Source: Paracoccaceae bacterium (lineage in GTDB: Bacteria; Pseudomonadota; Alphaproteobacteria; Rhodobacterales; Rhodobacteraceae). Taken from it: a stretch of DNA of 13,342 bases. Of the stretch, positions 7,900-12,971 are shown piece after piece. The DNA is taken from positions 1,990 to 15,331 of the forward strand of contig DQCI01000298.1 in the NCBI GenBank assembly GCA_003545125.1, in the 5' to 3' direction. Under the pieces are notes generated by a model. It saw only the letters and a program-made list of their open reading frames with translations, made no database searches and had not been told where the DNA came from. The number at the start of each line of letters is the position of its first letter. The stretch's first letter is position 1. Made by a program: the position numbers and the translations under genes.

Positions 7900-7920
7900 A
7901 AGGCGTTTCGAGATCACCTT
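7900..7920. repeat. Degenerate 21-nt hairpin resembling the recO-flanking arrays
   Basis: The first 12 bases (AAGGCGTTTCGA) are identical to 11019-11030, the start of the first recO-flanking palindrome. The second half is altered: it can fold as a 9-position stem with two mismatches around a 3-nt loop. Whether it is a decayed relative or a coincidence is undecided. Confidence 0.35.
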
Positions 7921-7946
7921 GAGACACAAGTTGAACGCAATACATG
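7919..7946 (+). promoter_or_regulatory. Candidate promoter of the truncated haemoglobin gene
   Basis: TTGAGA (7919-7924) and TACATG (7941-7946) have a 16-base spacer and lie about 100 bases before the ATG at 8045. The -35 is good (5/6) and the -10 weak. I found no clear FNR/NNR-type or NsrR-type palindrome in the 165-base leader. Confidence 0.3.
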
Positions 7947-8044
7947 TGCAACATCATCAGGGTCCGAGACGTTTCACGAGAAAACCTGAATCGCAGATTT
8001 GCGCGAAACGCTCCAACCTTTCGCAACCGACGCCCGGAGGCTCC

Positions 8045-8473
8045 ATGACCGCCCAGAACCCGATGCAGAAGTTCGACATCACCCCAGAGGACATCGACCG
8101 GCTGGTTGCCGTCTTCTACGAGCGCATCCGGGCCCACGATATGCTTGGGCCCGTCTTCGCTCGGGCCATCGCGGTTGAGGACGGACCGGAATGGCGCGCG
8201 CATGAAGCGCGGATCGCCGCCTTCTGGCGCAACGCCATCGGCATCGACCGCAGCTACGACGGCAGCCCGATGCAGGTGCATGTGGCGAACCCGGAGGTGA
8301 TGCCGGGGATGTTCTCCGTCTGGCTGGACCTTTTCGGGGCTACCGCACGGGAGGTGCTCACCCCCGCCCAGGCCGACAGCATACTGGTGCTCGCGACCCG
8401 GATCGGCGACAGCCTGCGCTACGGCGTGACCCAGCGCGGACAGGTCCGGGGTGCGCCGCCGAAACTGTTCTGA
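8045..8473 (+). CDS. Group III truncated haemoglobin
   Basis: 142 residues. Truncated haemoglobins bind haem in a short 2-on-2 globin fold; members are linked to O2/NO chemistry and nitrosative stress, but this one's role is unknown. Family features seen: VFYERIRAHDMLGPVF (23-38) with the helix-B aromatic pair F24-Y25, EWRAHEARIAAFW (49-61) with H53 as the probable distal E7 His, GSPMQVH (73-79) with H79 as the probable proximal F8 His, and FSVWLDLF (90-97) with the conserved W93 of helix G. CGGAGG lies 4 bases before the ATG at 8045. The frame stays open upstream to 7880, but that stretch is not globin-like. It stands alone between the transporter and the kinase-like gene. Confidence 0.88.
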   Translation: MTAQNPMQKFDITPEDIDRLVAVFYERIRAHDMLGPVFARAIAVEDGPEWRAHEARIAAFWRNAIGIDRSYDGSPMQVHVANPEVMPGMFSVWLDLFGATAREVLTPAQADSILVLATRIGDSLRYGVTQRGQVRGAPPKLF

Positions 8474-8505
8474 GCGGCACCAAACCGGCCTCTTGCACCT
8501 GCCGC
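8474..8505 (+). terminator. Possible weak terminator after the haemoglobin gene
   Basis: A 6-bp stem, GCGGCA (8474-8479) with TGCCGC (8500-8505), encloses a 20-base loop directly after the stop codon and is followed by AAAC rather than a T run. It is not a standard intrinsic terminator. Confidence 0.2.
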
Positions 8506-8554
8506 AAACGAACGGCTACTAGATCGGCGGGACACAAGTTCCGGGAGCCCCTCC

Positions 8555-9118
8555 ATGCCCGGCCCGGCGACAGAATCACGTATCCATATCACCGGCGCTT
8601 CCGGCTCCGGCGTGTCGACCCTCGGCCAGGCCGTGGCGGCGGCGCTTTGCGTCCCTTTCGTCGATACCGACGACGCGTTCTGGATGCCGACGAACCCGCG
8701 GTTCACCACCAAACGCCCGGTGTCGGAACGGCTGGACGTGCTGGCACAGGCGCAGGGGCCGGGTGGCTGGGTGGTCGCGGGGTCGCTGTGCGGTTGGGGC
8801 GACCGGGCGATCGCGACCGCCGACCTGATCGTATTTCTGTCCGCGCCGAAGCGACAGCGGATCGAACGCCTCCGGCGCCGGGAACGGGCCTGGTTCGGCG
8901 CGCGTATCGAGCCCGGCGGCGACATGGAGTGGATTCATAAGGAGTTTCTGGCCTGGGCCGCGCAATACGACGACCGGCATTTCACCGGACGCAGCCGGGT
9001 GATGCACGAAACCTGGTTGATGGAGCAGACGGTCCCGGTGCTTCGGCTGCAGGGCACCGATGATGTTGCCGACCTGGTGGCGGAGGTGCGCGCCCGGCTT
9101 GTCGAAAACGACCTGTAG
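8555..9118 (+). CDS. P-loop kinase-like NTPase (adenylate-kinase-like)
   Basis: 187 residues. The N-terminus has a beta strand IHITGASGSG running into a P-loop GASGSGVST (14-22). The usual lysine before Ser/Thr is Val20. Related small P-loop proteins I recall carry GASGSGTTT, so loss of this lysine seems a subgroup trait rather than damage. VDTDDAFW (36-43) resembles the substrate-binding acid region of nucleotide and shikimate kinases. GGWVVAGSLCGWGD (70-83) and DLIVFLSAPKRQRIERLRRRE (90-110) correspond to the core strand and lid-like arginine region. Most likely it phosphorylates or binds a small molecule or nucleotide in the cytoplasm; the substrate is unknown. GGGAG lies 7 bases before the ATG. 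It reads toward, and ends 117 bases from, a convergent gene. Confidence 0.75.
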   Translation: MPGPATESRIHITGASGSGVSTLGQAVAAALCVPFVDTDDAFWMPTNPRFTTKRPVSERLDVLAQAQGPGGWVVAGSLCGWGDRAIATADLIVFLSAPKRQRIERLRRRERAWFGARIEPGGDMEWIHKEFLAWAAQYDDRHFTGRSRVMHETWLMEQTVPVLRLQGTDDVADLVAEVRARLVENDL

Positions 9119-9176
9119 ACACCGGGATGCGAGGGTTGGGAGCCCGCGTCTTCGTTCGGGTGCGACTGGCGCCACG

Positions 9177-9191
9177 CGGTGTGCGACACCG
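9177..9191. terminator. Hairpin between two convergent genes
   Basis: A perfect 6-bp inverted repeat, CGGTGT and ACACCG around a 3-base loop (GCG), sits midway in the 117-base gap between the convergent stops at 9118 and 9236. It could act as a bidirectional stop signal, but no T run accompanies it on either strand. Confidence 0.3.
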
Positions 9192-9235
9192 TCCGGCTGC
9201 ACGCACCACCGGGGTCTGGTCGTCCTGCCAGATCC

Positions 9236-9625
9236 TCAGAACCCGCACGGCAGCAGGGAGTTCGCATAGGTGATGTGGTGGTACGGCACGTCTTCGCCAT
9301 CCCGCCACGAGGCCGAGACGGTTACATACGCCATCTTTGCGCGCGCGAAGTAGAGGGATCGGACCCTGACCCCGGTGTTTCCGCTGCTATCGGCCCATCT
9401 CTCCCGCTGAACGCAGGACCGTCCTTCGCAGGCAAACACGATGTCTTTGCCGACCGCAGGATCGCCACCCGCGAAGATCAACCGGTCCCGTGTCCGAACG
9501 AGTCCCATCTTTGCGCACGCGAAATCGTAGAACAAAAACCCGTCGGCCAGAAGCGATGTGGCGGTCATGAGCGAAATCGTGGCACCGACGGCAAGGGATG
9601 TGAGCACACGCAGCATATCCTCCAC
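9236..9625 (-). CDS. Small exported cysteine-containing protein, unknown function
   Basis: 129 residues from a GTG at 9625 preceded by GGAAG at 6 bases. An ATG three codons in (9616) is the alternative, but its GGAGG is only 2 bases away. A signal peptide is evident: LRVLTSLAVGATISLMTATSLLA, with likely cleavage after A27 before DG. The mature part holds four cysteines (C38, C67, C71, C127), enough for two disulfides. It also contains an imperfect internal repeat, FACAKMG (35-41) and FARAKMA (93-99), matched in DNA by a 19-base repeat with one mismatch (9331-9349 and 9505-9523). I recognise no family. The frame continues open upstream into antisense era sequence, which is not part of the gene. 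It is the only minus-strand gene between 3248 and 11952. A real gene is likely but not certain. Confidence 0.62.
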   Translation of the reverse strand: MEDMLRVLTSLAVGATISLMTATSLLADGFLFYDFACAKMGLVRTRDRLIFAGGDPAVGKDIVFACEGRSCVQRERWADSSGNTGVRVRSLYFARAKMAYVTVSASWRDGEDVPYHHITYANSLLPCGF

Positions 9626-9775
9626 GCAAAGCTTCCAAGGCGTGATGGGGTGATAGCAATGGCTTTGGGTCGCGTAATGACCTCGGTCAAGCGCCCCGTG
9701 TCTGCGGGCTGGTCTTCGGGCCCGAAATCCCCTATCTCGACAGCGCCCCAGCACATCGCCCAGGCAGGAGAAATC

Positions 9776-10684
9776 ATGACCACACGCGCGGGATTTGTTG
9801 CCCTGATCGGCGAGCCCAACGCGGGCAAGTCGACGCTGACCAACCGGATGGTGGGCGCCAAGGTGTCGATCGTCACTCACAAGGTGCAGACGACCCGGAC
9901 ACGGATCCGGGGCGTGGCGATCGAGGGTGAGAGCCAGATCGTCTTCGTCGACACCCCGGGCCTGTTCCGCCCGCGCCGCCGGCTCGACCGGGCGATGGTC
10001 GCGGCCGCCTGGGGCGGGGCCGCGGACGCAGATGTGGTGGTGCTGCTGATCGAGGCGCACCGCGGCGTGACGGCGGGGGTGCAGCGCATCCTCGAGGGTC
10101 TGGCGGACGTCGGGCAGGGGCGCAAGGTGGTGCTGGCGATCAACAAGATCGACAGGGTGAAGGCCGAGGCGCTGCTGGCGCTGTCGGCCGACATGAACGA
10201 GCGCTTCACCTTCGCGGAAACCTTCATGATCTCGGCCGAGAAAGGCCACGGCGTCAATGACCTGCGCGCCTGGCTCGCGGCCGAAATGCCCGAGGGCCCC
10301 TGGCTCTACCCCGAAGACCAGATCGCCGACATCCCGCTTTACATGATCGCCGCCGAGATCACCCGCGAGAAGCTTACGCTGCGGCTGCACCAGGAATTGC
10401 CCTACCAGCTCACGGTCGAAACCGAGAACTGGGAGGAACGGGGCGACGGTTCGGCCCGGATCGACCAGATGATCTATGTCGCGCGCGACGGGCACAAGGG
10501 GATCGTGCTCGGCAAGAAAGGCGAGACGATCAAGGCGGTGAGCCAGGCGGCGCGCGCCGAGATCGAAGAGTTCCTCGGCCGCAAGGTGCACCTGTTCCTG
10601 CAGGTCAAGGTGCGGCCGGGCTGGCTGGACGAGGCCGAGCGGTATTCGGAGATGGGGCTCGACTTCAAGGACGGGAAGGGGTGA
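9776..10684 (+). CDS. era: GTPase Era
   Basis: 302 residues. Era is an essential GTPase that binds the 3' end of 16S rRNA and assists 30S subunit maturation. G1 is GEPNAGKST (12-20), G2 lies in QTTRTRI (38-44), G3 is DTPG (59-62), G4 is NKID (123-126) and G5 is SAEKG (153-157). The C-terminal KH domain carries GIVLGKKGETIKAV (242-255). The start is ATG 9776 with AGGAG 5 bases upstream. The frame stays open back to 9179, but that extension is low-quality sequence antisense to the exported-protein gene. No convincing promoter stands out in 9626-9775, although the gene upstream is on the other strand, so one must exist nearby. The stop overlaps the next gene by 4 bases. Confidence 0.97.
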   Translation: MTTRAGFVALIGEPNAGKSTLTNRMVGAKVSIVTHKVQTTRTRIRGVAIEGESQIVFVDTPGLFRPRRRLDRAMVAAAWGGAADADVVVLLIEAHRGVTAGVQRILEGLADVGQGRKVVLAINKIDRVKAEALLALSADMNERFTFAETFMISAEKGHGVNDLRAWLAAEMPEGPWLYPEDQIADIPLYMIAAEITREKLTLRLHQELPYQLTVETENWEERGDGSARIDQMIYVARDGHKGIVLGKKGETIKAVSQAARAEIEEFLGRKVHLFLQVKVRPGWLDEAERYSEMGLDFKDGKG

Positions 10685-11013
10685 GCCGACTGGCCTCGGG
10701 CATCTGGGTGAGCGCCTATCTCGCCCGGCTCCAAGCCGCGGGGATCCCCGTCTACGTTGTTTTCAAAGGCGACGAGACCGCCGGGGCGGTGTTGGTGAAA
10801 CTTGCCACGCTGGACGGCCAGGCACAGGCCTTCCACCGGGTGGTGGACCTGATGAGCGGCACCCGGCGCTGGGATCTGTTGTCGGAAGGGCCGGAACGCA
10901 CGGTGGACGAGACGGTCGCCAAACAACGCGGGTTCGACCCGGACCTTTGGGTGATCGAAGTGGAAGACGCGAAAGGGCGGCACCTGCTCGACGAGCCGGG
11001 GCTCGACAGCTGA
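10681..11013 (+). CDS. DUF1491 family protein
   Basis: 110 residues from GTG 10681, overlapping the era stop as GTGA. The pattern LASGIWVSAYLARLQAAGIP at the N-terminus, GDETAGAVLVKL (30-41) in the middle and KQRGFDPDLWVIEVEDAKGRHLLDEP near the end (about 81-106) matches what I know of DUF1491, a small cytoplasmic protein family of alphaproteobacteria with no assigned function. The conserved block DPDLWVIEVED is the best diagnostic. It is translationally coupled to era and precedes recO. Many alphaproteobacteria seem to keep it in this place (recollection), suggesting a housekeeping link to ribosome maturation or DNA repair that has not been shown. Confidence 0.85.
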   Translation: MSRLASGIWVSAYLARLQAAGIPVYVVFKGDETAGAVLVKLATLDGQAQAFHRVVDLMSGTRRWDLLSEGPERTVDETVAKQRGFDPDLWVIEVEDAKGRHLLDEPGLDS

Positions 11014-11019
11014 GGGCCA

Positions 11020-11085
11020 AGGCGTTTCGAAACGCCTGGGGGAAGCGCCTTCGAAGGCGCTTTTCACGCGATTTCGAAATCGCGT
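11020..11085. repeat. Array of three perfect palindromes centred on TTCGAA
   Basis: Three gap-free palindromes follow the DUF1491 stop: 11020-11037 (half-site AGGCGTTTC), 11043-11062 (half-site AAGCGCCTTC) and 11066-11085 (half-site ACGCGATTTC). Each is an exact inverted repeat of 18, 20 and 20 bases with TTCGAA at its centre and GCG/CGC in the arms. Centres are 24 and 23 bases apart. The outer stem sequences differ, yet pairing is perfect in every one. Confidence 0.95.
11043..11064 (+). terminator. Intrinsic-terminator-like hairpin after DUF1491
   Basis: The second palindrome (11043-11062) is a strong GC-rich hairpin whose 3' arm runs into TTTT (11061-11064). It lies 30 bases after the DUF1491 stop codon and could end the era-DUF1491 transcript. 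The T run is short, so efficiency is uncertain. Confidence 0.45.
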
Positions 11086-11096
11086 CCCCGCGCCGG

Positions 11097-11125
11097 TTGC
11101 AGACTTGCCGCGACACTCCGATACT
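11097..11125 (+). promoter_or_regulatory. Candidate recO promoter
   Basis: TTGCAG (11097-11102) and GATACT (11120-11125) with a 17-base spacer lie just after the palindrome array and about 24 bases before the recO ATG. Matches are moderate (3/6 and 4/6). The location fits an independent recO transcript. Confidence 0.3.
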
Positions 11126-11148
11126 TGCGCAAAAGGAAGCGAGCGCAG

Positions 11149-11871
11149 ATGGACTGGCGCGACCAAGGGACCCTGCTCAGCGTACGCAAACACGGCGAGA
11201 CATCAGCGATCATTGACGTGTTCACGCCTGAACGCGGGCGTCACGCCGGAGTGGTGCGCGGCGGCACGTCGCGAAAGCTCGCCCCGGTGCTGCAGCCGGG
11301 CGCGCGGCTGGATCTCACCTGGCGGGCTCGGCTGGAAGAGCACCTGGGAACATTCAACGTTGAACTGTCCAAGTCGCGCAGCGCTGCCCTATTCGACGAC
11401 CGGAGCGCACTCGCAGCCCTGAACGCGATCACGGCGCTCCTGCTGTTCGCCCTTCCCGAGCGCGCGCCGCACCCCCGGCTGCACGCAAGCACCGAGGCGA
11501 TGCTCGATCTTCTCGGCCACAGCGCGGCTTGGCCGGTGGCCTACCTGCAGTGGGAGTTGGCACTCCTGGGGGCGTTGGGCTTCGGGCTCGATCTCACCAC
11601 TTGCGCGGTGACCGGCACGCCGGAAAACCTGGTTTTCGTCAGCCCGCGCTCGGGCCGGGCGGTCAGCGCGGCCGGGGCCGGCGCATGGGCCGACCGGCTG
11701 CTGCCGCTGCCGCCGGAACTGCTCGGCGTCGTGACGCCGGATTTTGCCGGCATCGGCGAAGGTCTCAGGACCACAGGGTATTTCCTTACCCATGGGCTCG
11801 CGCATTCGCTGGGCGACAAACCGCTGCCGGAGGCGCGCGCCCGTTTGGTGGACCGTCTCACGCGCGGATAG
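11149..11871 (+). CDS. recO: DNA repair protein RecO
   Basis: 240 residues. RecO works with RecF and RecR to load RecA on SSB-coated single-stranded DNA and anneals strands in recombinational repair. The N-terminal OB-fold begins [20 protein letters not shown], contains [18 protein letters not shown] and the [20 protein letters not shown] block, and is followed by the helical C-terminal part. The segment [29 protein letters not shown] is typical of alphaproteobacterial RecO and has one of the zinc-site cysteines found in some other RecO proteins. A TTG at 11125 would add eight basic residues; the ATG at 11149, with AAGGAAG about 9 bases before it, matches the conserved N-terminus and is preferred. 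The gene is bracketed by hairpin arrays on both sides. Confidence 0.94.
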   Translation: MDWRDQGTLLSVRKHGETSAIIDVFTPERGRHAGVVRGGTSRKLAPVLQPGARLDLTWRARLEEHLGTFNVELSKSRSAALFDDRSALAALNAITALLLFALPERAPHPRLHASTEAMLDLLGHSAAWPVAYLQWELALLGALGFGLDLTTCAVTGTPENLVFVSPRSGRAVSAAGAGAWADRLLPLPPELLGVVTPDFAGIGEGLRTTGYFLTHGLAHSLGDKPLPEARARLVDRLTRG

Positions 11872-11877
11872 GGTGCG

Positions 11878-11946
11878 CGAAATCCGAGGCGGATTTCGGA
11901 TCGGAATTCGCTGCGAATTCCGTGTCGGTTTCCGCACCGGAAACCG
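11878..11946. repeat. Array of three 21-nt hairpins with exact 24-bp period
   Basis: Three hairpins follow the recO stop, each with a perfect 9-bp stem and a 3-base loop: 11878-11898 (arm CGAAATCCG, loop AGG), 11902-11922 (arm CGGAATTCG, loop CTG) and 11926-11946 (arm CGGTTTCCG, loop CAC). They are separated by exactly 3 bases (GAT, TGT). All arms begin and end with CG; the five inner bases differ, with fully compensated partners. They lie between the convergent recO and tetR genes and could act as a two-way transcription stop, but lack T runs. Confidence 0.95.
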
Positions 11947-11952
11947 CGCCGC

Positions 11953-12513
11953 TCACGCCTCCTGGAGCGCGAGGATGGCGGCCATCAACGTGCTCATCGC
12001 GCCGGAGTTGTCAGTTCCGTCCGCGGCCGAGAGCGTGTTCATCCCGACATAGGCGCCGTAGACGATCCGGGAAAAATCGGGGTTGGTGAGGCCAAGTTCG
12101 GCCAACAGGCCTGCGAGATAGGTAAGGCGTTTAGCGTCGACTTCAGCAACAGCGCTCGCCACCAGCGGATCGGAGGTGCCCCAGGTCCGGATCGCGGGTT
12201 CGACGGCAGCACCGCCGTAGCCTTCCGGTTCGGCGGTTGCCAGCTCGGCCAGGCGGTAGAGACGCTCTGTGGGGTCGCCACTGGCGTCGACGCTCCGGGC
12301 GACGGCGTCGAAGGCCTTGTGATGCCAATGGCCGAGCATCTTCGCCTTGAAGTCGGGGACATCCTTGAAATGCCAATAGAAACTCCCCTTGGTCGCGCCG
12401 AGGGTGCGGGCCAGGGCTTCGGCTTTGAGCGAGTCGGGTCCGGTCGTGGAGAGGGCCCAGAACCCGGCCTTGATCCAGTCTTCGGCGGTGAGGCGGGGGC
12501 GAGTGTCGGGCAT
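11953..12513 (-). CDS. TetR family transcriptional regulator
   Basis: 186 residues, normal for the family. The N-terminal DNA-binding domain (about 8-55) has the helix-turn-helix SLKAEALARTLGATKGSFYWHFKD (28-51), with the hallmark GSFYWHF. The C-terminal half (60-186) is the helical ligand-binding and dimer part; the inducer cannot be inferred. The ATG at 12513 has GGAG 8 bases upstream. The region between this gene and the divergent small membrane-protein gene contains two copies of a 14-base inverted repeat, ATAC-N6-GTAT, which are the probable operators. The regulator therefore likely represses the divergent gene and itself. It is convergent with recO, its stop being 6 bases from the hairpin array. 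Confidence 0.92.
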   Translation of the reverse strand: MPDTRPRLTAEDWIKAGFWALSTTGPDSLKAEALARTLGATKGSFYWHFKDVPDFKAKMLGHWHHKAFDAVARSVDASGDPTERLYRLAELATAEPEGYGGAAVEPAIRTWGTSDPLVASAVAEVDAKRLTYLAGLLAELGLTNPDFSRIVYGAYVGMNTLSAADGTDNSGAMSTLMAAILALQEA

Positions 12514-12525
12514 GCGGAAAGCTCC

Positions 12526-12539
12526 ATACGGAAACGTAT
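12526..12539. promoter_or_regulatory. Probable TetR operator 1
   Basis: Inverted repeat ATACGGAAACGTAT (arms ATACG/CGTAT), 13 bases upstream of the tetR start codon. It shares the pattern ATACG-N-AA-N2-GTAT with operator 2; the centres are 39 bases apart. Confidence 0.6.
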
Positions 12540-12566
12540 TGAATCAGTATTGGTGAACGATACCAT
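12539..12566 (+). promoter_or_regulatory. Candidate promoter of the divergent membrane-protein gene
   Basis: TTGAAT (12539-12544) and TACCAT (12561-12566) with a 16-base spacer. Operator 1 abuts the -35 and operator 2 begins at the end of the -10, an arrangement suited to repression by the TetR protein. Confidence 0.4.
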
Positions 12567-12578
12567 ACGCAAGGGTAT
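12565..12578. promoter_or_regulatory. Probable TetR operator 2
   Basis: Inverted repeat ATACGCAAGGGTAT, extendable to 18 bases as CCATAC-N6-GTATGG (12563-12580). It covers the expected transcription start of the divergent gene and the -35 region of a possible tetR promoter (TTGCGT at 12572-12567, TACTGA at 12549-12544, 17-base spacer). Confidence 0.6.
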
Positions 12579-12594
12579 GGCTTTGGAGATCGCC

Positions 12595-12971
12595 ATGAAG
12601 GCGCCGACTGTTGCCGCGGCCACTCTGATGGCCGCACGATTCTTCGTCCACGTTTTCGACGGTGGACCGGAAACCAACGCGCCCATTCGCGGCGGTGATC
12701 TGCCCGAGGTTGCGCGGGCCACCACGCAGTGGTCTGACACCGGTCACCTGCAAAGCGGATGCTCGCGGTGATCGCGGCGGGGCTTTTCTGGCTCTCATGC
12801 CTCGACAATCGCCTGCTCGAGATCAAGCTGGCCGGGCTCAAATTGGGTGCGGCCGCGCTCGTCCTCTGGGTCACGATCACCTGGTTCGGCGCGCCGTTTG
12901 TGCCGCCGCAGTGGACCTGTTTCCTGCTGGCCCAGGCCGTCACCCGCCCGGGCCAGGCGCGGGCGCGCTAA
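12595..12971 (+). pseudogene. Frameshifted small membrane-protein gene
   Basis: Translation from ATG 12595 (GGAG 6 bases upstream) gives 55 sensible residues (MKAPTVAAATLMAARFFVHV..., ...TTQWSDTGHLQSG), then CSR and a stop at 12769-12771. The sensible sequence resumes in another frame at 12759 (MLAVIAAGLFWLSCLDNR...) with a hydrophobic segment LGAAALVLWVTITWF and PPQWTCFLLAQAV, ending at the TAA 12969-12971. Joined, the parts make about 125 residues with three or four membrane segments, resembling small hypothetical membrane proteins I recall with the pattern HVF-x-GG-x-E near the start and PQW near the end. One missing base near 12755-12762 would explain the break. It may be true decay, a sequencing error or, less likely, two separate genes. 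It diverges from tetR and its stop overlaps that of the convergent acyl-CoA dehydrogenase gene. Confidence 0.65.

Noticed and set aside
7880..8044. FNR/NNR-type regulatory box upstream of the haemoglobin gene
   Set aside because: TTG and CAA half-like elements (GTTG...CAAC near 7930-7953) have the wrong spacing and poor symmetry.
9179..9775. Upstream extension of the era frame by 199 codons
   Set aside because: Sequence before MTTRAGFVALIGEPNAGKST is unlike any GTPase domain, and ATG 9776 has a strong Shine-Dalgarno site and the normal family N-terminus.
9626..10591. Continuation of the minus-strand exported-protein frame into era
   Set aside because: Antisense of era; the signal peptide shows that the true start is near 9616-9625.
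11125..11148. Earlier TTG start for recO
   Set aside because: It would add a basic octapeptide (MRKRKRAQ) not expected for RecO; ATG 11149 matches the conserved N-terminus.
11020..11946. CRISPR-like array around recO
   Set aside because: The repeats are adjacent palindromes with 3-5-base linkers, their sequences differ, and there are no spacers or cas genes.
12577..12594. Earlier ATG (12577) for the small membrane-protein gene
   Set aside because: It lies within the operator with no ribosome site; the ATG at 12595 has GGAG at 6 bases.
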